From contig DAINOD010000038.1 of the NCBI GenBank assembly GCA_036735545.1, positions 1-26,108 of the forward strand: DNA of 26,108 nt, read 5' to 3'. A program made the translations under genes and the position numbers. This DNA comes from Rubrimonas sp036735545 (GTDB taxonomy: Bacteria > Pseudomonadota > Alphaproteobacteria > Rhodobacterales > Rhodobacteraceae). Below the pieces are notes generated by a model. It had not been told where the DNA came from, made no database searches, and saw only the letters and a list, made by a program, of their open reading frames with translations. How positions within the stretch are numbered: the stretch's first letter is position 1; each line of letters opens with the position of its first letter. Of this stretch, positions 1 to 7,476 are shown one piece after another.

Positions 1-975
1 GACGGCGTCTGGAAGACGGAGTGGTACGACACCAAGAAGACGGGCGGCGCCTTCGAGCGCAGCGAGGCGCGGTTCCGCAACTGGGTCACGTCGGACGGCG
101 CGCCCGGTCCCTCCGGCGAAGGCGGCTTCGCTGCGGAGGCGGGGCGCTATCACCTCTACGTCTCGCACGCCTGCCCCTGGGCGCATCGCACGATGATCTT
201 CCGCAAGCTCAAGGGCCTGGAGGGGCTGATCGGCGTCAGCGCGGTCTCGCCGCACATGCGCGAGGACGGATGGACGTTCCGTCACGACTTCGACGGCGTA
301 GTGGCCGACCCGATCCACGGCGCGACGTTCCTGCGCGAGGTCTATCTCGCCGCCAAACCGACCATGACCGGCCGGGTGACCGTGCCCGTGCTGTGGGACA
401 GGAAGCGCGGGACGATCGTCTCGAACGAATCCGCCGAGATCATCCGCATGTTCAATTCGGCCTTCGACGGGCTGACCGGGAACCGGCTGGACTTCCACCC
501 CGAGCCGCTGCGGGCGGAGATCGAAGCGATCAACGCGCGCGTCTACGACACCGTGAACAACGGGGTCTACAAGGCCGGCTTCGCGACCACGCAGGCCGCC
601 TACGACGCGGCGGTTGGACCGCTGTTCGACAGCCTCGACTGGCTGGAGAGCCTGCTGCGCGCGCGCCGCTATCTTGCGGGGGCGCGGCTAACCGAGGCGG
701 ACTGGCGGCTGTTCACGACCGCGATACGCTTCGACGCGGTCTATCACGGCCACTTCAAGTGCAACCGGCGCCGCATCGTGGACTATCCGGCGCTGTCGGG
801 CTGGCTGCGGGAGCTGCACCAGGTGCCCGGGGTCGCCGAGACGGTGCGCATGGACCACATCACGACGCACTATTACGCCAGCCACGAGACCATCAATCCC
901 ACGCGCATCGTGCCCGTCGGCCCGGCGCAGGACTTCGACGCGCCCCATCGGCGGGAAACGCTGGCGGCAGCCTGA
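1..975 (+). CDS. yqjG: Glutathionyl-hydroquinone reductase, YqjG/ECM4 family (5' end outside window)
   Basis: The reading frame is open from the first base and ends at TGA 973-975, giving 324 visible residues. The N-terminal part (DGVWKTEWYD, then FRNWVT and DGAPGP) lines up with E. coli YqjG from about its residue 6, so only about five codons are missing. The active-site motif HACPWAHR is present; its Cys is visible residue 58, about 63 in the full protein, matching the catalytic Cys of YqjG. Family knowledge: a thioredoxin-fold domain is followed by an all-helical GST C-terminal domain, and the enzyme reduces glutathionyl-hydroquinones with glutathione in the cytosol. The first in-frame ATG at 193 lies beyond the catalytic Cys and cannot be the real start. 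aat follows 35 bp downstream on the same strand. Confidence 0.93.
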   Translation, partial: DGVWKTEWYDTKKTGGAFERSEARFRNWVTSDGAPGPSGEGGFAAEAGRYHLYVSHACPWAHRTMIFRKLKGLEGLIGVSAVSPHMREDGWTFRHDFDGVVADPIHGATFLREVYLAAKPTMTGRVTVPVLWDRKRGTIVSNESAEIIRMFNSAFDGLTGNRLDFHPEPLRAEIEAINARVYDTVNNGVYKAGFATTQAAYDAAVGPLFDSLDWLESLLRARRYLAGARLTEADWRLFTTAIRFDAVYHGHFKCNRRRIVDYPALSGWLRELHQVPGVAETVRMDHITTHYYASHETINPTRIVPVGPAQDFDAPHRRETLAAA

Positions 976-1010
976 CGCTTTACATCGCAGGGCCGCCCGC
1001 GCGATGCTGG

Positions 1011-1688
1011 ATGCGACCGGAGCGCGCAGCCTTGCCAAAAGACGACCAGAGCCTGGAGCTATCCCCGACGCTGATCCTGCGCGCCTACGCCGCCGGGGTC
1101 TTTCCGATGGCGGACGGGGCTGAGACCGAGGGCGTGTTCTGGGTCGATCCCCGCCAGCGCGGCGTCTTTCCGCTGGAGCGCTTCCACGTGCCCCGCCGGC
1201 TGGCGCGGCGGATGCGCGCCGGCGGCTATGCGGTGACGGTGGACGCGGCCTACGAGGACGTCATCGACGCCTGCGCCGACCGCGACGAGACGTGGATCAA
1301 CGGCGACATCCGCCGCCTCTATGTCGCCCTGCACCGCATGGGTCACGCCCACTCGCTGGAGGTGTGGGTGGACGGGCGGCTGGCGGGCGGGCTCTACGGC
1401 GTGCGGATCGGGGCGGCCTTCTTCGGCGAGAGCATGTTCCACCATGCGACCGACGCGTCCAAGATCGCCCTGGTGCACCTCGTCGCGCGGCTCAAGGCGG
1501 GCGGGTTCCTGCTGCTGGACAGCCAGTTCGTCACCGACCATCTGGCGCGCTTCGGCGCCGAGAGCCTGCCGCGCGAGGCCTACCACCGGCAACTGGACGC
1601 CGCGATCCGTCGCGAGGCGGACTTCTTCGCGTTCGATCAGGACGGCTCTCCCGAGGCGGCGCTGCAGGCGAGCACCCAGACGTCGTAG
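1011..1688 (+). CDS. aat: Leucyl/phenylalanyl-tRNA--protein transferase
   Basis: The product moves Leu or Phe from aminoacyl-tRNA to proteins with N-terminal Arg or Lys, marking them for ClpS/ClpAP degradation (bacterial N-degron pathway, cytosol). Family blocks seen: AYAAGVFPMA near the N-terminus, FWVDPRQRGVFPL, GGLYGVRIGAAFFGESMF, and LLDSQFVTDHL. The start is uncertain. ATG 1011 gives 225 aa with no clear ribosome binding site. TTG 1032 has GGAG at 1019-1022 and gives 218 aa beginning MPKDDQSLELSP, which matches the usual short N-terminus of the family, so TTG 1032 may be the true start. The same frame is open further upstream, but that stretch overlaps the hydroquinone reductase and is not coding. 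The last 52 bp overlap the convergent DUF2155 gene. Confidence 0.93.
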   Translation: MRPERAALPKDDQSLELSPTLILRAYAAGVFPMADGAETEGVFWVDPRQRGVFPLERFHVPRRLARRMRAGGYAVTVDAAYEDVIDACADRDETWINGDIRRLYVALHRMGHAHSLEVWVDGRLAGGLYGVRIGAAFFGESMFHHATDASKIALVHLVARLKAGGFLLLDSQFVTDHLARFGAESLPREAYHRQLDAAIRREADFFAFDQDGSPEAALQASTQTS

Positions 1689-2020
1689 CGCGGGTGATCC
1701 AGCGCCGAGACCGCGGGGATCGAAGCGACCATCCAGCCGGCGAAGGCGAAGGCGCTGCGGTTCCTGTCGTCGACGATCTCGACATAGGCCGCGGCGTCGG
1801 CGCCGTCGTCGAGGCTGCGGCAGGCGCGCACGGTGACGACGAGGCGCGCATACTGGGTCGCGCCGCCCACGGCGACCTCGAAGTCGGTCGTGAGCCCGGA
1901 GAACTTGTCGAGCGCCCGCATCTTCGCCACCGGCCGCTCGACCTGCGCCAGCACGGTCGATGGCTCGTGCGGCGCGACCGGGCCGACCGTCAGCGCCGCG
2001 AGGAGCACGAACGGCGTCAT
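1637..2020 (-). CDS. DUF2155 domain-containing exported protein
   Basis: The product is 127 aa. The start ATG at 2020 overlaps the stop of the upstream methyltransferase gene (ATGA). Residues 1 to about 17 (MTPFVLLAALTVGPVAP) look like a short signal peptide, so the protein is probably periplasmic. The core (ALDKFSGLTTDFEVAVGG, then LVVTVRAC, EIVDD, FAGWM, HPRYDVWVLAC) matches the DUF2155 pattern, including its two conserved Cys residues, which may form a disulfide. The function is unknown. The family is typically found beside aat in Rhodobacterales, as here. The 3' end runs 52 bp into the convergent aat gene. Longer open stretches in this frame to about 2527 are antisense or overlapping sequence inside the methyltransferase gene. 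Confidence 0.85.
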   Translation of the reverse strand: MTPFVLLAALTVGPVAPHEPSTVLAQVERPVAKMRALDKFSGLTTDFEVAVGGATQYARLVVTVRACRSLDDGADAAAYVEIVDDRNRSAFAFAGWMVASIPAVSALDHPRYDVWVLACSAASGEPS

Positions 2021-2775
2021 CGGCGCAGCGCCCGGAAGCGCAGGCGGACATAGTCGGCGGTCCAGCGGCCGTCGGCGTCGCGCAGCGCGGGCGCGGCGAG
2101 CGCGGCGGCGCGGGCCCGCACGGCCGGGCGCGCGGCCTCGGGGGCGAGCGCCAGCGCAGGCGCCGCAAGCGTGTCGAACCAGGCCTCCGCCCCGGCCTCG
2201 ACGGGCGTCGGGCGCGGGATGAGGGCCATGCTCTCCACCGAGAAGCCGGCGCGGCCGAGGCGGGCGGCGTAATCCTGCGGCGTCGGGAAATACCAGATCT
2301 CGCCGAGATCGCTGCGCACCCCCGCCTCCGCCAGCGCGGCGATCAGGGCGACGCGCAGGGCGGCGACGTTGCCGTGGCCGCCCATCTCGGCGACGAAGCG
2401 GCCGCCGGGGCGGAGCGCGCGCGCCACGCCCGCCAGCACCGCGTCCGGGTCGGTCATCCAGTGCAGCGCGGCGTTGGAGAACACGGCGTCGAAGTCCTGA
2501 CCCACCTCCAGCGCCTCGCCGCTGCACAGCCGGGCGTCGAGGCCCCGGGCGCGGGCCGCGGCGATCATGTCGGCCGACGCATCGACGCCGAGGACCGTCG
2601 CGCCGGCCGCGGCGATCCGCGCGGTCAGCGCGCCGTCGCCGCAGCCGAGGTCGAGGATCCGCTCGCCCGGCATGGGCGCGAGCGACGCCAACGCGTCGGC
2701 GCCGAGGTCGGAGACGAAGCGTGCGGCGCGTCCGTAGGCCTCGGCGCGCCAGAGATCGGGGGCGGGCTCAGTCAC
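2017..2775 (-). CDS. Class I SAM-dependent methyltransferase
   Basis: The product is 252 aa with a Rossmann-type methyltransferase fold. Motif I is ILDLGCGDG at residues 40-48, followed by GVDAS (end of beta-2) and NAALHWM (motif IV region) and then ALRPGGRFVAEM. This layout resembles trans-aconitate methyltransferase and Methyltransf_11 proteins, but the substrate cannot be read from the sequence. The start is GTG at 2775, which overlaps the mlaD stop by 8 bp; the stop overlaps the DUF2155 start by 4 bp. This suggests translational coupling in one transcript with NDUFA12, mlaD and DUF2155. The C-terminal third is Ala- and Arg-rich. Confidence 0.85.
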   Translation of the reverse strand: MTEPAPDLWRAEAYGRAARFVSDLGADALASLAPMPGERILDLGCGDGALTARIAAAGATVLGVDASADMIAAARARGLDARLCSGEALEVGQDFDAVFSNAALHWMTDPDAVLAGVARALRPGGRFVAEMGGHGNVAALRVALIAALAEAGVRSDLGEIWYFPTPQDYAARLGRAGFSVESMALIPRPTPVEAGAEAWFDTLAAPALALAPEAARPAVRARAAALAAPALRDADGRWTADYVRLRFRALRR

Positions 2776-3214
2776 CGCCGCCGGTGATGACGCGGCCGAT
2801 GAGATCCATCAGGCTGACCGAGGACTGGGTGATCTGGATGGCGTCGCCGGCGGCCAGCATGAAATCCGAACCGCCCGGCTGGATCGCCACATGCGCCCCC
2901 CCCAGCAGGCCGTCCGAGGCGATGGTGGCGGAACTGTCGTCGGGCAGCATGACGTCGGCGCGGATCACCATGGTCAGGTTGGCCTGGAAATCCACCGGGT
3001 CGAGGTTCATGGAGCGGATCGTGCCGACCTTCACGCCAGAGATGCGCACGTCGCCGCCAACCGAGATGCCCTCGGCCTTGCGGAACTTCGCCGACACCTC
3101 GTAGGCGCCGCCGCCGAGGCCGAAATCCGTGTTCTGCGCGGCGTAGAACGCGAAGCCGCCCGCCACGAGCAGCACGGCGGCGCCGATCACCGTCTCTGCG
3201 GCGCTGTCAGCCAT
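2768..3214 (-). CDS. mlaD: Outer-membrane lipid asymmetry protein MlaD (MCE domain)
   Basis: The product is 148 aa. ATG 3214 is chosen because GGAAGGAAC lies about 7 nt upstream. Residues 8-26 form one N-terminal membrane anchor, followed by an MCE/MlaD domain (YEVSAKF, then GISVGGDVRISGVKVGTI, and a GGAHVAIQPGG segment). Family knowledge: MlaD is the periplasmic, inner-membrane-anchored lipid-binding ring of the MlaFEDB phospholipid transporter between the inner and outer membranes. mlaF, mlaE and mlaB are not in the window, so mlaD stands apart from the rest of the transporter. It is 16 bp downstream of the NDUFA12 gene and overlaps the following methyltransferase gene by 8 bp. Confidence 0.9.
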   Translation of the reverse strand: MADSAAETVIGAAVLLVAGGFAFYAAQNTDFGLGGGAYEVSAKFRKAEGISVGGDVRISGVKVGTIRSMNLDPVDFQANLTMVIRADVMLPDDSSATIASDGLLGGAHVAIQPGGSDFMLAAGDAIQITQSSVSLMDLIGRVITGGGD

Positions 3215-3230
3215 GGTCAGGTTCCTTCCG

Positions 3231-3614
3231 TCAGGCGCCTTCGGGCGACCAGGGCTCGTAATCCGCCATCTTCTTCGGCGCGCGCGGTCCGCTGATCGAG
3301 CCCGGCGGCGCATAGGCGGCGCGCGTGCCGGTCAGGTTCGGCGCGTGAGGCTTCTCCCACGGCTGGACCGGCAGCGGCGCCTCGGTCGGCGGGCGGTCGA
3401 AGGTGTGGTGCAGCCAGCCGTGCCAGTCAGGCGGCACGCGGCTGGCGTCGGACACTCCGGCATAGACCACCCAGCGCCGTACGCCCGCCTTGTCGGTCCA
3501 GTAGCTGTTGCCCTCGGCGTCCTCGCCCACCCGCACGCCGTGGCGTCGCGTGTGCATCATGGTGCCGACCGTGGCCCCGTTCCACCAGGTGAACATGCGT
3601 CGGATGACGTTCAT
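3231..3614 (-). CDS. NADH:ubiquinone oxidoreductase subunit, NDUFA12/B17.2 family
   Basis: The product is 127 aa. ATG 3614 is preceded by a GGAGAGG ribosome binding site. Typical family features are the N-terminal FTWWNGATVGT, GVRVGEDAEGNSYW, RRWVVYAG, a Pro-Pro-Asp-Trp-His-Gly-Trp-Leu-His-His block, and a Pro-rich tail ending in YEPWSPEGA. NDUFA12 is an accessory subunit of respiratory complex I shared by mitochondria and alphaproteobacteria, lying on the matrix/cytoplasmic arm. The gene is not in the nuo operon here but heads the cluster with mlaD, the methyltransferase and DUF2155. The 118 bp upstream, to the divergent gene at 3733, must hold the promoters of both; no clear -35/-10 pair stands out. 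Confidence 0.92.
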   Translation of the reverse strand: MNVIRRMFTWWNGATVGTMMHTRRHGVRVGEDAEGNSYWTDKAGVRRWVVYAGVSDASRVPPDWHGWLHHTFDRPPTEAPLPVQPWEKPHAPNLTGTRAAYAPPGSISGPRAPKKMADYEPWSPEGA

Positions 3615-3732
3615 CGCGGCCTCTCCTGCAGCGCGGCGGACTATGGCGCGGGGGGCGCCCAGCGTCCAGCCCCGGCGGCCCTTGGCTCCGCGACGCCGCA
3701 TCCTACCTCCATGCAAGCGCGAAGGAGCCCCC

Positions 3733-4638
3733 ATGCTGCGTATCCTGCTGCCGTTCCTGCTCGCCCTGCCCGCCGTCGCCGAGGAGCGTGTCCGCGCAGT
3801 CTCGCAAGGCTACGAGACGCCATGCGCCGAGATGGACAACATACTGGTGGCGCTGGAGAACCCCGCCGTCACGCGCTTCACCGTCCGCGCCACGCATCCC
3901 GCCTATCTCGCCGGGCGCGCGGGCGACAGCATGGCGCCCGACTTCACCGACTGCGACTTTCCCGACGAGCCGATCTGGGACTACGAGCCTTTCAGCCTCA
4001 CGCTCTACGAGGACGAGCGGATCCTGCTGCGCGGCCACCGGCTGCCGAAATCGTGGCGGCCCGAGGAAGTGGACTTCACGGTTGGCGACCGCACGGTGCG
4101 CGGGCTGCACCTGACGCAGCTCCATGTGAAGCTGGACGGCAGTCCGCTCGAGATTCTGGTGCTCTATCCCTCCGACGGCTACTGGCGGCCCCGACCCCTG
4201 CCCCCGATCGACCGCGAGGAGACGGGCTTCGGCTCCTCGATGCTGGTCGGGCCCATCGAGGTGGACCGCCGGCCGCTGGTTCGGCTTACAGGGGTGGTCT
4301 TCGAGCCGGAGACGCTGACCTATCGGCTGCGCTTCGCCGCCGGCGGCGAGGGGACCTTGCGTGTCGTCTCCGCGGGGCGGGACGAGCTGCGGCTCGACGT
4401 GGCGCTCGACGAGGCCGTCGCGGAAGGGCCCTTCGCGATGTTGAGTTCGATGCACGTGGCGTCCGACAACGCAGACGTCTCGCGCGTCTCCGTGCGCGAG
4501 CGCGCGCTGTGGCGCAGCCTGCCCATCGACGCGCTGGAGGCGGCTGAAGGGCTGGAGTTCGCGTTCGGCCGCGACATACCCTCCCGCCACAACTACAGCG
4601 CGCCGGACGTGTTCTTCGGCCCCTTCAACGCGGAATAG
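3733..4638 (+). CDS. Secreted protein of unknown function
   Basis: The product is 301 aa. ATG 3733 has GAAGGAG at 3721-3727 as ribosome binding site. Residues 1-16 (MLRILLPFLLALPAVA) form a signal peptide with probable cleavage before EER, so the protein is probably periplasmic. The mature chain has two Cys residues (ETPCAEMDN and FTDCDFPDE) that could form a disulfide. It is rich in short beta-prone stretches and in charged and aromatic residues, with a long middle region (YPSDGYWRPRPLPP) and a conserved-looking end (DIPSRHNYSAPDVFFGPF). I do not recognise the family, and no enzyme motif is evident. It stands alone on the + strand, divergent from the NDUFA12 gene. Confidence 0.8.
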   Translation: MLRILLPFLLALPAVAEERVRAVSQGYETPCAEMDNILVALENPAVTRFTVRATHPAYLAGRAGDSMAPDFTDCDFPDEPIWDYEPFSLTLYEDERILLRGHRLPKSWRPEEVDFTVGDRTVRGLHLTQLHVKLDGSPLEILVLYPSDGYWRPRPLPPIDREETGFGSSMLVGPIEVDRRPLVRLTGVVFEPETLTYRLRFAAGGEGTLRVVSAGRDELRLDVALDEAVAEGPFAMLSSMHVASDNADVSRVSVRERALWRSLPIDALEAAEGLEFAFGRDIPSRHNYSAPDVFFGPFNAE

Positions 4639-4655
4639 GGCGCAGAAAGCGGGTG

Positions 4656-4672
4656 GCGCGGCGGCGCCGCGC
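4656..4672 (+). terminator. GC-rich hairpin after the secreted-protein gene
   Basis: A perfect 7-bp inverted repeat, GCGCGGC - GGC - GCCGCGC, starts 17 bp after the stop codon at 4638 and ends before the next ribosome binding site. It is placed like a terminator but has no following T tract, so it could equally be a processing or stabilising stem-loop. Confidence 0.35.
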
Positions 4673-4707
4673 GGCGCATGTCTCGCTCGCCGCCCGGAGA
4701 ACGCGCC

Positions 4708-5640
4708 ATGCCGCCCCAGACCCGCCTCACCCCGGATTCCTTCGTCGACATGGCCCTGCTGGGGGCGTTGTGGGGGGGCTCGTTCTTCGCCGTCGCCATC
4801 GCGCTGCGGGAGATGGGGCCGCTGACCGCCGTGGCGCACCGGGTGTTCTGGGCGGCGCTGGTCCTCTGGGGACTGGCGCAGGCGCGCGGCCTGCCGGTCC
4901 CGCGCGACGCGCGGCTCTGGGTCGGCTTCGCGGTGATGGGGCTGCTGAACAACGTGGTCCCCTTCGGCCTGCTCGCCTGGGCGCAGCTTCACGTCGAATC
5001 GGGTTTGGTCTCGATCCTGAACGCCTCCACCGCGATCTTCGGCGCGCTGGTCGCGGCGGCGCTGCTGGCCGACGAACGGCTGACCGCGCGGCGGGCGCTG
5101 GGCGTGGGCCTGGGCTTCTGCGGCGTGATCGCGCTGGTCGGCGCGGAGGCGCTGGCGGGGCTGTCGCTGCGCAGCGCGGCGCAGGGGGCGGTGGCGCTGG
5201 CGGCGGTCTCCTACGCCTTCGCCAGCGTCTGGGCCCGGGTGCGGCTGCGCGGCTGCCCGCCGGTCACGGCGGCGGCGGGGATGCTGACCTGCTCGACCCT
5301 GATGGCCGCGCCGCTGGCGCTGGCGGTCGAGGGGGCGCCGCGCCTCGATCTGTCGGCCGGCGTCTGGGCGGCCATCGTCTGGTATGCGGTGGTCTGCACC
5401 GCGCTGTCCTATCTGCTCTACTACCGGCTCGTCGCGAAGGTCGGCGCGGCGAACACGATGCTCGTGACGCTGCTGATCCCGCCCGTCGCCGTCACGCTGG
5501 GGGCGCTGTTTCTCGGCGAGCGGCTGGGGCCGGAGGCGGCGGCGGGCTATGCGCTGCTGGCGGCGGGGCTGGCGGTGATCGACGGGCGCGCGCCGGCCTT
5601 CTTGTGGGCCCGGCTCACGCGGCGTAAGCCGGCGGCGTAG
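4708..5640 (+). CDS. DMT-superfamily (EamA) membrane transporter
   Basis: The product is 310 aa. ATG 4708 is preferred because GGAGA lies 8 nt upstream; ATG 4678 would add ten residues without a good ribosome binding site. Two EamA repeats of about five hydrophobic helices each are visible. The first runs from ALLGALWGGSFFAVAIAL to VGLGFCGVIALVGAEAL. The second starts at AAQGAVALAAVSYAFASV and ends with AAAGYALLAAGLAVI, and includes NTMLVTLLIPPVAVTLGALFLGE. Family knowledge: these inner-membrane proteins export metabolites or amino acids, but the substrate is not predictable. It lies 16 bp upstream of the aminotransferase gene, so the two are probably co-transcribed. Confidence 0.9.
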   Translation: MPPQTRLTPDSFVDMALLGALWGGSFFAVAIALREMGPLTAVAHRVFWAALVLWGLAQARGLPVPRDARLWVGFAVMGLLNNVVPFGLLAWAQLHVESGLVSILNASTAIFGALVAAALLADERLTARRALGVGLGFCGVIALVGAEALAGLSLRSAAQGAVALAAVSYAFASVWARVRLRGCPPVTAAAGMLTCSTLMAAPLALAVEGAPRLDLSAGVWAAIVWYAVVCTALSYLLYYRLVAKVGAANTMLVTLLIPPVAVTLGALFLGERLGPEAAAGYALLAAGLAVIDGRAPAFLWARLTRRKPAA

Positions 5641-5656
5641 CCTGTCGGAGACTGCC

Positions 5657-6859
5657 ATGGCCTTCCTGTCGGACGCGCTGTCGCGCGTGAAGCCCGCCGC
5701 CACCGTCGCGATCAGCCAGCTCGCCCGCGAACTGCAGGCGCAGGGGCGCGACGTGATCGCCCTGTCCGCCGGCGAGCCGGACTTCGACACGCCCGAGCAC
5801 ATCCGCGATGCGGCCAAGGCCGCCATCGACCGCGGCGAGACGCGCTACACCGCGCCCGACGGCATCGTTGAGCTGAAGCGCGCCATCTGCGCCAAGTTCG
5901 CGCGAGAGAACGGGCTGAGCTATGCGCCCGATCAGGTGATGGTCTCCACCGGCGGCAAGCAGGTGCTGTTCAACGCGCTGATCGCCACCCTGAACGCCGG
6001 CGACGAGGTGCTGATCCCGGCCCCCTACTGGGTCAGCTACCCCGAAATGACCCGATTGGCCGGCGGCGAGCCCGTGATCGTGCCGACCTCCGCGGCGACC
6101 GGCTTCAAGATGACGCCGCAGGCGCTGGAGGCCGCCATCACGCCGCGCGCCAAGTGGTTGATATTCAACTCGCCGTCCAACCCCTCCGGCGCCGGCTACT
6201 CCAGGGCCGACCTGAAGGCGCTGACCGACGTGCTGGAGCGCCACCCCCATGTCTGGGTGATGAGCGACGACATGTACGAGCACATCGCCTATCCCGGATT
6301 CGACTTCGCGACCCCCGCCCAGACGGCTCCGGCGCTCTACGACCGCACGCTTACGGTGAACGGCGTCTCCAAGGCCTACGCGATGACCGGCTGGCGCATC
6401 GGCTATTGCGCCGGGCCGAAGACGCTGGTGGACGCCATGCGCAAGGTCCAGACCCAGAGCACCACCAACCCCTGCTCGATCAGCCAGTGGGCCGCTCTCG
6501 CGGCGCTGGAGGGGCCGCAGGACTACATCGCCGAGAGCCGCGGCGCCTTCCTGCGCCGGCGCGACCTCGTGGTGGCGATGCTGAACGCGGCCGAGGGACT
6601 GTCCTGCCCGACGCCGGAGGGCGCGTTCTACGTCTATCCGTCCTGCGCCGGCGCCATCGGCAAGACCGCGCCCTCGGGCAAGGCGATCGACAGCGACGAG
6701 ACCTTCTGCGCCGAGTTGCTGGCGGCGGAGGGCGTCGCGGTGGTGTTCGGCGCGGCCTTCGGTCTGAGCCCCCATTTCCGCGTCAGCTACGCCGCCGCGG
6801 ACGAGACGCTGCGCGAGGCCTGCGCGCGCATACAGCGCTTCTGCGCGGCGCTGCGATGA
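5657..6859 (+). CDS. aspC: Class I PLP aminotransferase (aspartate/prephenate aminotransferase type)
   Basis: The product is 400 aa, full length. ATG 5657 has GGAG 6 nt upstream. Family marks: SAGEPDFDTPEHI near the N-terminus, YTAPDGIVELK, PYWVSYPEM, FNSPSNPSGAGY, SDDMYEHIAY, and the PLP-binding lysine K239 in VSKAYAMTGWRIGY. The C-terminal half has FRVSYAAADE with the carboxylate-binding Arg. This is the subgroup Ib aspartate aminotransferase pattern; several alphaproteobacterial members also accept prephenate, but the second activity cannot be settled from sequence alone. The enzyme is cytosolic and links oxaloacetate/aspartate and 2-oxoglutarate/glutamate. It ends the EamA-aminotransferase operon; GC falls sharply just after its stop. 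Confidence 0.92.
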   Translation: MAFLSDALSRVKPAATVAISQLARELQAQGRDVIALSAGEPDFDTPEHIRDAAKAAIDRGETRYTAPDGIVELKRAICAKFARENGLSYAPDQVMVSTGGKQVLFNALIATLNAGDEVLIPAPYWVSYPEMTRLAGGEPVIVPTSAATGFKMTPQALEAAITPRAKWLIFNSPSNPSGAGYSRADLKALTDVLERHPHVWVMSDDMYEHIAYPGFDFATPAQTAPALYDRTLTVNGVSKAYAMTGWRIGYCAGPKTLVDAMRKVQTQSTTNPCSISQWAALAALEGPQDYIAESRGAFLRRRDLVVAMLNAAEGLSCPTPEGAFYVYPSCAGAIGKTAPSGKAIDSDETFCAELLAAEGVAVVFGAAFGLSPHFRVSYAAADETLREACARIQRFCAALR

Positions 6860-6970
6860 TTGCTCAAGTTTAAATGCATTTTCACCAGTCAGGCGGATAG
6901 TCGCGACCGGAATCGAGCCCGTCGACATGCAACAGGGCGGGTCTCGATGAGCCATTCAACGGAGCGATAG

Positions 6971-7036
6971 ATGGACCTAGCGATAATTGTGTCACGCAAT
7001 CAAGCCGCCGCGGTTGCGGGAGGCCGCTTCGGATGA
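6971..7036 (+). CDS. Possible 21-aa leader peptide
   Basis: A short frame, ATG 6971 to TGA 7034-7036, encodes 21 residues beginning MDLAIIVSRNQ. GGAG at 6961-6964 is 6 nt upstream, a better ribosome binding site than the next gene has on its own. Its stop overlaps the start of the next gene (ATGA at 7033-7036), the arrangement expected for translational coupling. The peptide itself shows no known motif. It may be a leader whose translation delivers ribosomes to the next gene, or a chance ORF. Confidence 0.35.
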   Translation: MDLAIIVSRNQAAAVAGGRFG

Positions 7037-7476
7037 GCGCGGAACGGTTCTCCCTCTGCGTCGGTTGCAGCGAACATATCAACGGCCGACGTCTCGACTA
7101 TGCGCTGGCCTTGTTCATGATCGTCTACGGGGGCTTCGTTCTGCAACCCGCAGAGTCAATGGCGTCTCCTAATTACGAAATCCTGATTGGCTGGGGCAGC
7201 GAGTTCTTCTGGGGCTTCGCGATCCTGATGGTCGGGCTGATACAAGGGGCGGCGATCTACATCAACGGGCGCAAGGCGTGGACGCCCTATGCCCGCATAG
7301 CGACGAACTATCTCGCCTCCATCACTTGGGTCAGCATCGCCCTCGGCATCGGCGCCATCGATCCATGGTCAACCGGAGTGGTCATTCACATCATGCTTGC
7401 GGTCGCGCACGTATACTGCGCCGTCACCGCCGCGCGAGACGCGACGAAGCGTGCGATCGCGCAGTATGGCGGTTGA
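7033..7476 (+). CDS. Four-helix integral membrane protein, unknown (holin-like?)
   Basis: The product is 147 aa. The N-terminus carries a CxxC pair (SLCVGCSEH, Cys 9 and 12). Four hydrophobic segments follow: YALALFMIVYGGFVL, FFWGFAILMVGLIQGAAIYI, YLASITWVSIALGIGAI and VVIHIMLAVAHVYCAVTAA. The C-terminus is short and basic. The start overlaps the putative leader ORF by 4 bp, and the stop overlaps the next membrane-protein gene by 11 bp. I do not recognise a named family. Small size, overlap with a second membrane gene and lower GC than the neighbours resemble phage lysis cassettes (holin genes), but this is inference. A native small membrane protein remains possible. Confidence 0.7.
   Translation: MSAERFSLCVGCSEHINGRRLDYALALFMIVYGGFVLQPAESMASPNYEILIGWGSEFFWGFAILMVGLIQGAAIYINGRKAWTPYARIATNYLASITWVSIALGIGAIDPWSTGVVIHIMLAVAHVYCAVTAARDATKRAIAQYGG

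Noticed and set aside
21..1010. Upstream extension of the aat frame to position 21
   Set aside because: It overlaps the hydroquinone reductase gene in another frame, and the predicted peptide is Arg-rich junk. aat family similarity begins after 1032.
3703..5826. A 707-aa minus-strand frame across the secreted-protein and EamA genes
   Set aside because: It crosses two well-supported + strand genes and a hairpin, and its product is Arg/Gln-rich with no recognisable domain.
6895..6940. tRNA T-arm-like sequence on the minus strand (GGGCTCGATTCC), possibly a phage attachment remnant
   Set aside because: The T-loop lacks the invariant TTC, the stem has a mismatch, no CCA or other arms are present, and no integrase is nearby.
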